Source: Carex sylvatica
Taxonomy: Eukaryota > Streptophyta > Magnoliopsida > Poales > Cyperaceae
Length of the DNA: 51,866 nt
Reading direction: 5' to 3'
Assembly: GCA_964058845.1 (NCBI GenBank)
Contig: CAXKVR010000382.1
Span: forward strand, 1-51,866
Shown here: positions 1-12,579 of the stretch, piece by piece
Numbering within the stretch: the stretch's first letter is position 1
How the letters are laid out: every line of letters begins with the position of its first letter
Translations under genes and position numbers: made by a program
Notes under the pieces: generated by a model
What the model was told of the DNA's origin: nothing
Database searches by the model: none
What the model saw: only the letters and a program-made list of their open reading frames with translations

Positions 1-167
1 GATCCCGACTCGAGGGGGGTGCACAGGGCACTTTAATATTCGTGCGATTCAGATCGGACGGTCCAGATCTAAACTCACAATTTCTGTTACATCAGGTGAA
101 ATGAATTCTCTCAAACCTTCGCTCACGCGCAAAAAGAGAGAGAAATTTGCAAAGGAAATGAGAAAAC

Positions 168-521
168 CTGAGAAGAAGGAAAGGTGGTCCCATCTGGCAG
201 CACCACCCAGCCCGCCTCCTTCGCAAGCGCCGCAATTACTTCATTAATATCTGCTCGTACTCTGAGGTTATAATTCCCGTGTTTTCTCAACCCGCCTAAA
301 ATCCTCGCTGTTATAGCTCTCCGATGCCTCTCTCTCATCTTCGTTCTCTCCTTTTCCTCTTGCCCCCGACTTCTCCTCCCTCCTCCGGCCGTCCGATCGC
401 TTCCGCTCATGCTTGTGTTCAGGTACACCGCCGTTTCTTCTTGGTCATCTTCTTCGTCTTTCACCTCCATGTCTTCCATTTCCTCCTCTTCTTCTTCTTC
501 ACTCATCCCCAGTTTATCCAT
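168..521 (-). CDS. BAM7: BAM7-type beta-amylase with BZR1-like DNA-binding domain, first coding exon (gene continues past the left edge)
   Basis: Partial gene. The exon reads leftwards from ATG at 521 to a GT donor at 167/166, just after the motif DGTTFPSSQ, giving 118 residues. Residues about 1-30 are an acidic Glu/Asp run ([15 protein letters not shown]...). Residues about 50-118 match the BES1/BZR1-type non-canonical bHLH DNA-binding domain in the form found in nuclear beta-amylase-like proteins: a basic stretch with RERHRRAIT, then [10 protein letters not shown] and [13 protein letters not shown]. The version with [17 protein letters not shown] is typical of BAM7/BAM8 rather than of BZR1/BES1, which carry a CDNNEVLKALC-like segment. 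The glycosyl-hydrolase-14 part would lie beyond base 1. Family knowledge: these proteins act as nuclear transcription factors on BR-response-like elements, with weak or no amylase activity. BAM8 is the alternative call; the acidic N-terminus favours BAM7. Confidence 0.85.
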
Positions 522-640
522 TTCAGACTAGATCTCAGTTAACTGTAATTAGTAAAGCTGGATCTGACAGATTGAACCGCATATAAATGGTTAAATTGGT
601 TTTCAGGTCTGGTTGGAGTGTGATCTGGGGGGTATGCTCG

Positions 641-663
641 TTAACCGCCGTTCTCCGGCGGTT
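641..663. repeat. Short GC palindrome (ccgccg ttct ccggcgg)
   Basis: Inverted repeat AACCGCCG...CCGGCGGTT with a loop of a few bases in the GC-rich region upstream of the BAM7-like gene. It could form a small hairpin in DNA or in a 5' leader. No function assigned. Confidence 0.4.
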
Positions 664-835
664 ATACGGCGGAGGGAAGTGGATCCGGCGGCGAGCGTGC
701 GAGAGGCGCGTGTGAAAGGAGAAATTGGAGGTCGGGGGGTTTCGCGCGTGTGAGACAGCGTGCCTGGGCTTATGTGAGTGACACGAGCGAGTTTCGCATG
801 AGTGAGGGGTGAGGATCGGAGAGCCATGAGTGCGA

Positions 836-841
836 CACGTG
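836..841. promoter_or_regulatory. G-box CACGTG (within ACACGTGG) upstream of the BAM7-like gene
   Basis: CACGTG in an ABRE-like ACACGTGG context, about 315 bp upstream of the BAM7-like ATG, in a GC-rich block. bHLH, bZIP and BZR-type factors bind this core. Whether it acts on this gene is inference. Confidence 0.35.
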
Positions 842-1995
842 GTTTTACGGACGGTTTGGATCGAACGCGCGGGTGGGGTACGGGATGCACGCTTTTAGAA
901 TTGTTTGAACATTGAAGTCACGCAAAGAAAGCATTTTTGAGTTTGAATCCGATCCCTTCGTTTAGATAGTCGCACGAATCTTAAAGTGATTCCATGCATT
1001 ACAGGATTGGGCTATTACTGATCGGACGGTCTGGATTTAAAATAAAACGGAAAGGGTATTGCAGAGGATCTGGACTCAGGTGCTCACATGCTAATTGCTG
1101 AGCTTGAAAGAGACGTTCCATCGGTAGAGCAGGTCACGTTCTGCTCACATGATTAGACTCGTGCTAAGTTTTCTTGTTATCCAACAACACTAGTTATACT
1201 GGATTTGATCTTATAAACTTGAATTAGCAAAAAGTTGATGACATTTCCGGGTTATGTATTAATTTTTGTTATCATTGAACTTGCATTTACGTGCAAAATA
1301 ATTAATAGTTTTTTATTTAGCTTACATAATATGCCGTGCATATATTTCGTGCGTATCATTATGCTACACTTTGAACTCCACAAATTCAATCGCCATGATT
1401 TTGATTTTTTAAACATAAATTCGGTACCATTTCAAAATGTGTTAAACCCGTTAACAATTGTATATAATTAAAATATTCGTGTATTTTATAATGTGCCAAA
1501 GGCTTCTTTGCATTAGAGTTACAGGGTGAGAAACATCGTGTTAATTTTTGACAAAATCTGTCGCTCCAAAATTAAAGTGTAGAATTTCCTATTTAGAGAA
1601 AAAGTATACTCGTTTCTCTCTCTCCCCTTCCCTTCCTCTTCCTCTAAGACCTCCAGTTCTGGAGCACAGCCATAGGTCTAAATTCCAACTGCAACGCCTA
1701 AACAAAAGAAGCCAACCAAGTAATACACTTCCAAAGTGATAATAAGCCAACAAGCACAAAACCACATTCATAAACTAAACATATATTAATTAGCTCTATA
1801 ACAACAACCACAGTATCAGGCTATCAGCAACCAAATAAAAAAAACCAAGGAAAAAGACCCAAAAAAAAAAAAAACAGAGAGCTATAGAAGAATGTAACAC
1901 CACCTTTACTCTTAAATAGAGGATGAAATATCCTCCATACCCCCATAAAGCAAACCCGCTCCGAAACCCTAAAATGAAAACCCTAACTACACAGC

Positions 1996-4676
1996 CTAAT
2001 CGCCGTATTCTGTACTACCACTACAAGAGCTGCTCCCATCCCGACTATGCAACAACAATCCCTGCATTTGATCCGGTAACCCGGTTGTGGTATAATCTGA
2101 ACTTTTCTCTCTAAAGAACCTCTCTCTCTCTACATGCTTAGCTGGCGGGGGCGGTATTGACAATGCGGGTCCTGTTGGTTCTGGGCCTGGGTCAGGTTTA
2201 GGGTGTGAATCAGGTCTTGGGCTGGGCTGGATTTGCAATGGTCGGATAAGTGGCCTCCTAAGCATTTCATCGGTAATGGACCCATAAGGATTTCGGGTCG
2301 GTTCATCTGAGTAATCCACAGATAATGCTTTTCCCTTTCGTATCCTGTGTCAATTGTGACAATTTAGCATATAATGAAAACATTTTATTTTATTTGCAAT
2401 TTTGCATATCTCCACGTATATTAAACAATGAAAAATGATGTACCTTTTGTAGAGACTTTCAGCATCCTCTTCCTCCTGTTGATTACCTCTGTTATCTACA
2501 CTGTTATTGATAAATGTGGTGGCAGTAGAGGTGGGGCCCGCTGACAGGAGGGAGTCATGCCGAAGAAGCACCTTATGTAGCTCTTCATTCAGTCCTATTG
2601 CTTCAGTTACCACTTTCTCATCTCTAAACAAAAGACCCTCAAATAAGTGAATAAATAAACAAACACTCTTTGTTGCTTTAAGCAAGCAAAACTGAGAGCA
2701 TTTTTTTAAATAAATCAAACCTTGAGGTCATGACAAGGTGCATGACACGCTGCTTTTGAAAAGAGCACTGCTCAACTAAATCAAGTACAAATTCATCCAT
2801 TGCCCCCTATATATCACACATCAAAACATAAATATATATAATGTGCTCAATATTAATTTTCTATAATAGTACAATTTTAGAAAGAGTTGTATGGTTATTA
2901 CCTCAGGGTGTTTGGTATCAATTGAATTAAGCACATCTCTCAGAACTTCCAACACACTCGTGGCCTTTTTAATTATACTACAAAAAAAGAAACAATTAGA
3001 AAATGGCATAGTTGAATAAACCAATTAGGATTTTTGTTTCTCTTTGTAGAAGAAAGATGTACTGTACCTAGAATCAGGGGCGTTTTGGGGACTATTTGTT
3101 TGCATGGGAGGATGATCGTATAGAAGCCTCTGAGTCAAAGTATAATCTTTAGTATCAGTAGCAGGAGCAGGAAGAGGAGGTGTCTTTCTCTGAGTTGGTA
3201 GGGCCTGTAGTTCAGTCACTGTAATGCGAGGTCGATTTGGGAATTCCACACCAGCCACCTTTCAATTCAAACCAAAAGAGTTCTGTTTAGAGCACTTCAT
3301 GTGAAATATAAACACATCAAATTTAATACACAATTAAATGAGAGTACAAACTCTATGCATTGTGCAAGGATTGTAAATATAATAATAAATTAATTACCAC
3401 CAAGTCATAGTAGGCGGCATAATATTCGGGAAATTTGCCTTTAGCGCCACCAACTGCAGTTTGTGTTGCATCTAAAAGAAGAAATGCTCTCTCCCTCACA
3501 GGATAATCTGTCTGGAAAATAAATGAAAATACTAACTTTTTAATGCAACAAATTTACCAGATTGATACAGCTTTTTTGTAAAGGCCTCATCATTGGTGTA
3601 TAACTTAGTGTCACCTACTACAGTTTTTTTTTGCCTTACATTTCATGTGCCGTTAATTTAACATGGTACAGATTGGATTTTTATTACTAACCTTTTTCTT
3701 TACAATTTTGACAAGAATAGGAAGAATCGCATTTTCCACCACCAATTTGTGTATATTCTCTCCAAAGTTATTCATCAACATTTCTAAAAGCTACAAGATA
3801 CAAGAGAGTATATATGAGAAAATTTGAGATTTTTAAATCATCCCATGGAAATTAATTAATTAATTACAAAATTAACCCTCACCATGACAGCGTAAAGTTG
3901 TGTATTGGGGCTCTTGTGTTGTAACCGCTTCTTGATGGATTTAATCACATCCTTGGCTTTCCTGGTAAATTGGGATTGAATTATTAAACACATAATAATC
4001 AATAAGGAAAATGCATATTGTTAATAATTTAATATGCTTAATCATGTTTTACTAGTGAACTTATATACTAAAAATAAGAGGTGTCAACACTTGATATGAC
4101 AGTTTTGCAATCTCCATCATAGAAGATTGCCATATTAAGATCTAACCAAAAGAGAGATTAAATGAAACATGTAAAAGGAAAAATAAAGTAGGAAATCACA
4201 AAAAATAGAACAAAGAAAAAATTGAAAAATTACCAAAAAGGTACTTTGCAAAATTACTTGACCCTTGTTACAAATGAGTTTGTATCCTCTGAGATATCTC
4301 AAATTTTCAGTTTTTCTAAAGCAGGGCGAAAAAACAATTTCGGTGCCTATTCAGAATGTGCTTTATGATTTGTGCAGAAAGGATTCAAAGGATTCGAACG
4401 GTCAGATCAACTCGAAATTTACAATATCTTAGGGAATAGGGGATCGCGAATTCTATTACAAATGCCATTGAACACAGAAGTTATAGCTCGGGAGCTAAAG
4501 TTATGTTGCATGTATTATAATAAATGGAGAAATGACAACTGAAAGAGGGGGGAATTACGAAAATACCCCGAATCATGCGAAACGAGTTCGCAAATTTCAA
4601 TATTCTTTGCCCAATCAGTCTCCTTCAGCTTATCATCTGTTGCCATCTTCACCATACCTGACGCCATGAAAACCAT
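1996..4676 (-). CDS. TOL5: TOM1-like protein (TOL5-type), VHS-GAT ubiquitin-binding ESCRT adaptor, complete
   Basis: Nine coding exons (minus strand): 4676-4567, 3961-3883, 3790-3692, 3511-3398, 3258-3068, 2977-2902, 2806-2721, 2623-2444, 2344-1996. Every intron is GT-AG, phases match throughout, and the product is 427 aa. Residues about 10-143 form the VHS domain ([59 protein letters not shown]). Residues about 193-280 form the GAT domain ([45 protein letters not shown]). The tail is Pro-rich and ends with [19 protein letters not shown] (about 374-392), typical of the TOL5 subgroup. Family role: TOL proteins stand in for ESCRT-0 in plants, binding ubiquitinated plasma-membrane cargo for endosomal and vacuolar sorting. 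An in-frame TGA just upstream of 4676 fixes the ORF limit. A second Met at 4667 is an alternative start. The TOL5 assignment over TOL3/TOL4 is by remembered similarity. Confidence 0.92.
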
Positions 4677-5270
4677 CTTGGAGAAATTTGCAGTTCAACA
4701 CCCCAAAAGTTTGAATTTTCAAAACGAACCAAATTTATCCGAAATTATAAATCAGCTCCTGGAGAAGTCTCAAGATTTATCAATAAATAAACCCAAAATT
4801 TTGTGGAGAATCCTCAAAGTCCCTGCAAAAAAGAAAAATAAGTAGAGCAAAATTACATAAAAGTACGAACTAGAAGATCAAATCATTAAACCGTATCAAA
4901 CTAAATAGGTTACGAGAGGCGCTATTGGCAGTTTTTCAGCATTATATTTTTACATCGCGAGAAAAAACGAACAAAAACACTGATTTTCTTTGTGCTGAGC
5001 TAATAATCGCAGTAGAGATTCATAAAAGAGAAGAACTTTTTTCATAGCATTTACTAACAGTAGATCGAGGTAACGAGAAACGCACAGATCTTTTGTAATT
5101 GGAATTTAAGAGAAAAAGGTTTGAAAGAGGACTGAAGGAGACATACCTCGCTAAAACCCAACAATGGATCGTTGTAGAACAGACAGTGGGAGGTACTTAG
5201 GAAGTGTGAACCGCCATTGGAGCGGAGAGCGAGAGCACGCGGTTGGGGGAAGAGAGAGAGAGGAGGAAAA
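4677..5270 (-). promoter_or_regulatory. Probable 5'UTR of the TOL gene with a leader intron
   Basis: Minus-strand reading shows a strong donor GAG|GTATGT (intron starts at 5146) and a good acceptor with a polypyrimidine tract and TTTTGCAG|GG (intron ends at 4823). This gives a 324-nt intron upstream of the ATG at 4676. Leader exons would be about 5147 upwards and 4677-4822. Leader introns are common in plant housekeeping genes. The transcription start is not identifiable; purine-rich sequence at 5245-5290 lies near the expected start. Confidence 0.5.
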
Positions 5271-5299
5271 AAAAATGAAAGCAAAAAGAGAAGACAGCT

Positions 5300-6434
5300 A
5301 TGGGAATAGTGTAGTAAGCTGTCTAGACACTATTTCCTTAAATGCTTGCACCAATTCAACATTCTCTGCAGAATAGCTTTTACTTCATGCAGCGCAAAGA
5401 CTATAGAATCGAAACAGAGTTGTATATGTTCGTGCGCTGCCAGACGACAAAGCTAATCTGTTAAATTATTTACCCTGAAGTCTACAGAAAGAAAAGACAA
5501 TCTTTCTGTAGTAATGAAAATCATCTTGACATGGGCAGATAATATTATTTTATAAGTACTTTCATAAAAAGATGATTTTCATTGATTGTTTAAGATTAAA
5601 TGTGTTGAATTGGATAGATTTGGAGTTGCCTAATTAAATGTGCTGAACAAGCAGGACTCTGTATTTTTGTGTTGTTATTGTTGTTGTTATGAGTTTGGTT
5701 AGTATAATATTAGTGTTATTTTAGTCTATATAACACTAATTTCAAAATATATCGACTTTAAACGATGAATTCAAACCATTCAAACCAATATACTTTATTA
5801 GTTGTGTGTTTACATACAAAATTTATAACTTTTCGAACTTATTTAGTTTCAAGTCAAGCGGTCAAATGTGCGAGTTTTTAAGTTAATTTTAATACATTCA
5901 TTTTTCAACATTTTTTATGCTTGATTTGATACTAAAATAACTAAAAAATATAAAAAAAAAACTGCGTGTAAACACATCACTCATGAAGTAAATCGGTTTG
6001 AACGGTTTTAGATTAGTCGTTTGAAGTTTATTTAATTAATTTTGAAGTTAGTGTCATATGGCACCGATGTTATGCCAGCTAGACTATATTGTTATATAAC
6101 AATGATAATTACCTGTAGTCATGTTTGTCAAGTTTTATTTTTACTGACACTGATTTGTATAAGACACAATTTATTAATAAATAGATAAATCAGTAAAATG
6201 ATAAGATTATTGGTAATTAACTTTGCACATAACATATACCATTTTAAGTAAATTAATTATAATGCATGATTAATATAATTGCATTAAGCATAGAGGTGAA
6301 AACAGAGCAGATAATATTTGATTCGTATTTAAAAATTAGATATAAATATTTGATATCCGAATATCCATGCTATACGAATACAAATATGATTATAAGTTTT
6401 AATTATATGTATTTATATAGTAGCTATATACTAT
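5300..6434. other. Intergenic, contains a decayed foldback MITE
   Basis: No gene seen. About 5740-6060 resembles the MITE at 7176-7585: caaatgatgaattc-like and cactcatgaagtaaatcgg-like arms flank an AT-rich centre, and the motif catcactc(a/g)(c/t)(a/g)a recurs. It is too diverged to place termini. The rest is AT-rich sequence without recognisable content. Confidence 0.4.
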
Positions 6435-6657
6435 GGGTGCGTTTGGATGAAACAAAAGAATAGTTCGGAATAGCTCGTTAACTTCAAATTCGGAATAGTC
6501 GCTAACCCAATATTTTATAGGAATAGCAGCTAATCCGAGCTATTCCTTGTGTTGAGAATAGCATTTTTTTTCACCCAAACGTAAAATAGTGAAAATAGCT
6601 CGCTAAGAATAGCAGCTATTTCTGAGTTAGTGTTATTCCTGTCATCCAAACGTACCC
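6435..6657. mobile_element. MITE with GGGTGCGTTTGGATGA termini (hAT or PIF/Harbinger-like)
   Basis: About 223 bp. The left end GGGTGCGTTTGGATGAAA is inverted at the right end, which reads CATCCAAACGTACCC. The body repeats aatag(c)tcg and tattcc motifs in inverted order. Flanks are tatactat on the left and tatataat on the right (6 of 8 match), or a shared TAT trinucleotide, so the superfamily is unresolved. Non-coding. Confidence 0.75.
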
Positions 6658-7175
6658 TATATAATTTAATATATATTATAAAAAAAATTTATGTTATTTC
6701 ACCATATTATAATTAGATAAATATTATCAACTTTAATATTTATTAATAAATATCTGATTTGTATTAGAAAAATAAAAACGGATACATATGTGATTTTCAT
6801 TATGTATCTAATCCGTTTTCATCCCTAATTAAAGAGCTCTCACCAATTAATTCATGAATGGCCTTCCTTATTAAGTTTGTATCCTCTGCGTTATCTCAAA
6901 TTTTAAGTTTATAATTTAAGTCATCCAAATTTTAATCTGAACGAATCCGGTCCAAGTTGAAAATTCACGAGACTCCTTTAATATTTGTGTCAATAAGAAT
7001 CGAACAGTCTGAATTCTTAATGCAAATTATACATATCTCTTCATTATCTTAACTAAGGAATTATTTATTCTTTAATCATAAACTTTACATTTCATTAAAA
7101 TGCTTAAAGAGGTCAATTTATGATGAAGCATCATTTGTAGTTGTTCTTAAAGCGAAAAACATGCTAATAATTAAA
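6658..7175. other. Intergenic, nothing recognised
   Basis: AT-rich sequence. A stretch at 6880-6915 repeats part of the TOL upstream region (gtttgtatcctctg(a/c)g at 4269 and 6880), suggesting a small dispersed repeat. No gene. Confidence 0.3.
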
Positions 7176-7585
7176 GAGTAGAACTGGGTGTTCTTAAGTT
7201 CACCAAGTCTTGGTGAACTCAAGTCTACAATTTTATTAAATCGATTTCAAATGACAAATCTGAACTGTTGAAATCTGCCTACCTTACGAATGATGTGTCT
7301 ACATGTGAAAATTTTAAACATTTAAATTAATTTAGTATAAAGTCAATCAGTCAAAATTAGAATGTTAATAAATTAATTACAATGCATTCATTTATTGAAC
7401 TGTTTTTACCACTTGACTCTATGCAAAATTAATTTCAAAATTAAAAATATTTACATGTAGATGTATCACTCGCAAGGTAGGCGGATTTTAACAATTCAGA
7501 TTCGTCATTTGAGAACTATTCGATGGATTTTAGACTTGAATTCACCAAGAGGCTTGGTGAACTTAAGAACACCCTAGTTCTACTC
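7176..7585. mobile_element. Foldback MITE, family M1, intact with 9-bp target duplication
   Basis: About 410 bp with very long terminal inverted repeats. The left end reads gagtagaactgggtgttctt and the right end is its inverse (aagaacaccctagttctact c). The arms remain complementary for about 150 bp, so almost the whole element can fold back. Identical 9-bp ataattaaa flanks both ends, which fits Mutator-like (MULE) target duplication. Non-coding. Partial relatives lie at 43050-43386, 45855-46005 and, more diverged, 28450-28820 and 5740-6060. Confidence 0.85.
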
Positions 7586-8028
7586 ATAATTAAATACTTA
7601 TTATATTCAAGTTTCAACCGTAATTAATAAAAATATAAAGTTTTTTTCTAATTACCAAAGGCCAACCATGTCAGACCAAAGTGGTATATAATAATTCAAA
7701 GCACAATTCTAGATAAATGAAGCCAAAAATCAAACTATAAATAATTGTCAATTTGGATTAGTTAAACTAATCCAAATTTAAAGTTTGATTATTAATTTGG
7801 AGTTTTGGTCCAAAGCCGACATAGATCAAATGTATTTTATGTATTTTAAATTTTAATTCGAGACCAAAGTTTGAATTTGCAATATATTTTATACCTAAAT
7901 CCTAATTGGAGAGCATATTATTTATTGTCATAAAAAAGCAAACTTAGGACCACTTTAAACAATAAGCCAGGTGTTGACATGTTGTGTTTTGAAGCAACCA
8001 TGCATGACCCAACTTGCTACCTTGGGTA
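7586..8028. other. Intergenic, nothing recognised
   Basis: AT-rich sequence. A short inverted pair (tcaatttggattagttaa / ttaactaatccaaattt-like) lies near 7748-7785. No gene seen. Confidence 0.3.
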
Positions 8029-8149
8029 TAGAAATAAATACTATAATTAAACACATGATTTTTTTTTTTTAAATGACAAGATAAGAAATTACATTGTAAT
8101 TACTTACTATTCATTAATTTATTTTATATACATATATATTACGGTGCAT

Positions 8150-8710
8150 TCATTTGAATTTTTTTTATAAACCATAATTAAGAAAAATATTTTTACCAAA
8201 CCAACATGATTACATTTTTATATAAAAAAATAAAAATAAAGACCGAATTCCCTATTTGGTCCAACATTTTTTTTGGGACCGAATTAGTTGTTCGGCCCTC
8301 AGTTATTTCACACATTTTCACACCAAACGGTGTGGCCATCTGTCTAAATGTGAATTTTTTTGGGACCAAAATGCTAATTCGGTCCCCATTGTTTTTTCAG
8401 CTGGGACCGAATTGGCATTTCAGTCTCATGTATTTTTTTTTTAAATACCCTTCTTCTCCCCTTCTAAAAAATATTAACATCCAAATCCAATTAAATACTA
8501 ACACGCATGACATGCAAACTCAATTAAATATTAACATTCAGTTTATTACTCAACATTATTCTACAATTACACTAAAAAAATTAAATCATTAACAATTAAT
8601 TAATACTATATGCAAAGAGTTAAATTACTCACAAACTAAATAATTCTACAATTAATAATTACACTATATAAACTTAAATTACACTCAAAAAAACATCATT
8701 CAAGATATAG
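8150..8710. mobile_element. Truncated or decayed M4-family Mutator-type MITE plus AT-rich filler, in copy A only
   Basis: Starts with gaattttttttataaaccat as in the intact M4 elements at 21375 and 37117, followed by the same subterminal sequence and internal (g)gaccgaattngcattt(c/g)gg repeats. The expected right terminus is not found; sequence after about 8440 is unrelated. Copy B lacks the whole block, so it arrived after the duplication or was lost from B. Confidence 0.6.
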
Positions 8711-10799
8711 ATCCCCAATTAAATGCTAGTCCGGGATCATTAGGAGCAGCACTTGAGCAGCCGAGGTTGGTTTGGTCCTAGAAGCCAAAAATCAAACATA
8801 GACCGAGTCCACGCAAAAAACCACTAAATTCGAGACTGCGTGTTCCCGCATGTTCCGGACCTTACTTTCTTTACCTGACCTTGTCTGCGCCGTCCAAGAT
8901 AAACCAATCACCACCTTCTCTTCTTAAATTTCTCATATACACCCGGTCCTGAACGTACAAAACAAGACCTTGATGTAGTAGTTTCCTGGTCCCACTTTGC
9001 ATCGTTTTCCACTTTTTTATTCGTGCTAAACTAATTGACAGTTTTTTTGTACGGACTTACTCCGGGTCAGAACTGATTCGAGGATCCTCTCCAGTCGTAC
9101 GAATATATGATTGTATTACAGACAATATCATAACCGTTTTATTCAAATCTTGACAGTTATAATGTTGGTAGGACTTTAAATATATACTTCCTAAGTTGGA
9201 GATGATCTAACACGTTAACTGTTCTTTTCTATCCGCTGCTTGACTATCGGGGTAGGACAACGAAAAGACAGTAACAGGAGATAGAACACTGACAAATGGG
9301 GCCCATTATTCGTTTTGACAATGTCCTCTCCAGTTCTACGAACTAGACCGTATCTGCTCTCTCCATGACTAAATAAATGCCATTATGCCAATAATGCCAA
9401 TGCCATGTTATCCGACCATTTCTGTGTGCATAAATCTAACTAGAAGAAGACAAATAAAATACTATTATATAATAATTCGAGTGGTTGTAATGTGTAGACA
9501 AGATGGAGATAGTGCATCTATTTAATTTTGAATAATTTAGGATACCTTTTGTGGAAATTATTATAGAGAATTATTTAATTGTATATATGAGTTGTCTTAT
9601 TCTGAAAAGGTGTATAAAAGCATTTATATTGAACTTTACATATTTAATCTAACATGATATTTTTTTATTTTTGAAATGTATGAGAATTTCATAATTAGTC
9701 ATTTTTTCTTTCTGAAAAAATCACTTTTTAATTCCCATGCTATCAAAATTACAGATTATTGGTCACTGATTGTTAATTGCTAATTGCTAATTCTACGTCG
9801 AATTTCAATTCTAATTTCTAATAATTTTTTTTAATTAATTTAAGAAAAGAAGATAGTCTAGTTAATTTAGATTATTTCTGTGACATAATATTTGATATCA
9901 TTATAATTTTTGACACCAATATGCTCTAATCCATAACAAGTTGATTTGACTATATTATACTTTAAGGTTATGTTCGGCTTTTACTGTTTATGTGAGAAAA
10001 AAAAATTCACTCTGGACATTTACTGTTTTCGTGAAAAAAAAAATTCAATCAGAGTGATTTTTTTTTTCTTCACGGAAACAGTATTTCAGCTATTCAAATT
10101 GAATCTAAATTCAAATCCATTCTCATTCTTGACTGACAGTCGAACATGACCTAAATGAATAACCATCATATTCAATGTCATAACTCATAATTGACGATAT
10201 TCTATAAGAAAAAAGAAAGAAAATGCAAAAGCATAGATGGGATCAATTGACTATGCATGCCTTGTATACATCAATGGTACAGTACTTTGAAATGGAGAGT
10301 ATTGGAGCATAGATTGGGCTGTGTAGTGGGCCCACAAAGATATAGGGTTATAGGTGCACATGGTTGGGGCCCGGCCTTTCTCCATAGAGCTACCCTGGAT
10401 AAGCTCAAGACCCAACCAGCAAAAAGGCTGCTTTAATATTGTATCATATTTTTGCGGCAAATTTTTTTTTATAATTGCTTGATTATTGATCATATATCGA
10501 TTCTCGAAGATTACTTTTTTAATTTAGAAACTAAAAAAAAAAATCTTTGAAAAATAAAATGATTGTTTTTCTTTTAAAAATAGATGGAACCGCGCTAATG
10601 ATGCAGTTTCACTAAGAACAGATTAATGGAATCGTACCAATGATGCAGCCCAAGTAGTTTTCAGACAAATATATAATCATAAATATGTAATCATAATGAG
10701 GTTTAAGGTCTGAAAGACTTTGAATTCGTACAAACTCGCAAATGATAGAACCACACCATTAGTGCAGTTCCATTTATTTTAAAGAAAAAAAAAAAATTA

Positions 10800-11950
10800 T
10801 TCTTTTTATGGAGCTCCCTGCACCTTGAACTCCGCAAGTTCCTCCTGGGCAACCCAGAAGGACAGAAGGAAGACAGGTTTTGAGTATCGCTTCGTGGCCC
10901 AACTGCTCCACCCTGTCCCCTCCACCCCCTCGTCCGTCTGGTTCACCTCGTTTGCCTCAGTCGAGCAGATGACTTCATCTAAGAGTTTTTTGTCACCTCG
11001 TCTGTTTGTCTGAACTCTCCAAGTACGATTGAGGGTATTGTGAATTTGTTCTACCTCGTAGCATATACTATAACTATATGTGAATAAGGTACGTGTTTTT
11101 ATAATTGTTACTGATGACGAGAATACCAAGAGTTGTTTTCTTTCTCTTTTTTTTCTTCATCTTTGTCTTCTTCTTTCTCCTCTCTTTATTGTGGTGTCTA
11201 CGGCATAGTCCGCCAGCCACACAATTCGAAAAAATTACTATGGTATTTATATTTTCAGAGAAGAAAATTAAAAGACTCACCTACTTGATATCTGGGTGGG
11301 AATAGATAAATTTATATTCTCGGACTTCTCGTATCTGTTATTTCTTGAGATAGTAAATTAGATAATTTTAAAAGTAGCTCAATATATAGGTTTTCATGTT
11401 TTTTAATTTAAATAGAGAAGACGTATATAATAGCTATCTTGTAAATTATTGAATCAACACAATCATCTATGGCTTTCAACTAAAAATAACATTCCTTTCA
11501 TGAATAGTTAAAGTTATGATTTATAAATAAAAAAATAAAAAGTGTGCTAACCGGATTGGAAGAGACGACCAGAACTGAATTCTCTGCTCCTCTAGGGGCA
11601 GGAAATTTCTGCCTCCAGAGTTACTGTTGGTGGGCCCCCAGTTCAAAAATTAAATGTGACCGATCCCCTTTAACAGTGACCGGCCCTATATTCCAGTGAC
11701 TAAGGAGGCAAAAATTTCTACATCCCAGGAGGCAGGTGATCTCCTTCCAAGACGATCAATTCTAATCGCACTTGAATAACTGTTTCAGAATAACAAAATC
11801 GGAAGGAAATATTTTTACGAACTTTATGTATGAATTCATAGATTTTTGTAATTCTCAAACGAGTTTAGAGGAGGTAATGATTTACGCTGCCCTCTCGTCT
11901 CTCCTCCCCTCCCCTCCCCATTACACACTCTGCTTTGGAACACGGTGTAA
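10800..11950. other. Block present only in duplication copy A, content unrecognised
   Basis: Relative to copy B, about 1.15 kb is extra here. 10805-11030 is GC-richer than its surroundings and open on both strands (67-107 aa), but the translations match no family I know. 11140-11180 is a pyrimidine run. 11570-11760 (tctctgctcctct..., two tga(c)cgat/cagtgac motifs) has a distant partner at about 23310-23440 (ttctctgctcctt..., gatcactg), suggesting a short repeat. No gene is supported. Confidence 0.4.
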
Positions 11951-12579
11951 ATAGCTTCATACATAATCAGTTTTCAAAGTTACATCATAATTTGAATATT
12001 TAATACATAATTAGTATCGTATACGTGCGTTCCGTTTATATTATAAGATTAAATTTTAAAATTAAACATATAGATAAATAATAAATAGCAGTAGAATATA
12101 CCATACACAATTTTTTTTTCAGGATTATTTGCAACACAAATAATCTATGTATACTAAATTCAAAGAAGGAATAAATATTGTTTTATTTTTTCATTCAACA
12201 CTGATGGTGAAAAAACATATTCTTATTTATTTATACCAAACAAATATTGGTTATTAAAACTAACTTAATAAATATGAACATAAATTATTGTCAAAATAAG
12301 ATGAGTCAAACTATAGTAAATTCTATCATTTTCTTCATATTAATTTATTACATTTCGAGATTTTCAATCAAGACTCTTTTAATATAATTTAATTTGCTTA
12401 CCAAGTGATATGGAAAGAGAGTTGATTCGCTTTTTGGAGGCCTATATTTTTTCCATTATGTCATAGGGATATGTATAGAAATAAATAAAGAGAAATAAGG
12501 AAACAAAGAAAAGTTCGATTCTATACAAAGAAGGCGAAATAAGAAAACAATGAAACTAATAAAAAGTCACTAAAAGCCA

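Larger units (their letters stand above)
522..1995. other. Intergenic: BAM7-like upstream region and TOL 3' flank
   Basis: No supported gene. 600-890 is strikingly GC-rich for this window and lies upstream of the BAM7-like start, so it probably holds promoter or 5'UTR sequence. It contains a G-box and a GC palindrome, listed separately. 15-75 and 960-1045 share a motif (an inverted copy of actttaanattcgtgcga, then a direct copy of gatcggacggtc), probably remnants of one dispersed repeat. 1608-1650 is a pyrimidine-rich run. 1860-1875 is an A run. Two telo-box-like AAACCCTAA motifs lie at 1964-1972 and 1978-1986, just past the TOL stop codon. The open frame on the minus strand at 603-890 has an arginine- and serine-rich translation with no recognisable family and is treated as chance. 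Confidence 0.5.

Noticed and set aside
324..542. 72-aa plus-strand open frame
   Set aside because: Antisense of the BAM7-like exon; its Phe/Leu/Ser-rich translation mirrors the acidic Glu/Asp codons.
603..890. 95-aa minus-strand open frame in the GC-rich block
   Set aside because: No recognisable domain; a long frame is expected in GC-rich DNA. More likely promoter or leader.
1923..2114. 63-aa plus frame starting at the telo-box-like motifs
   Set aside because: Overlaps the TOL last exon in antisense and has no family resemblance.
10806..11129. Overlapping 107-aa (minus) and 62-aa (plus) frames
   Set aside because: GC-richer patch unique to duplication copy A; neither translation resembles a known family, and there is no splice or promoter context.
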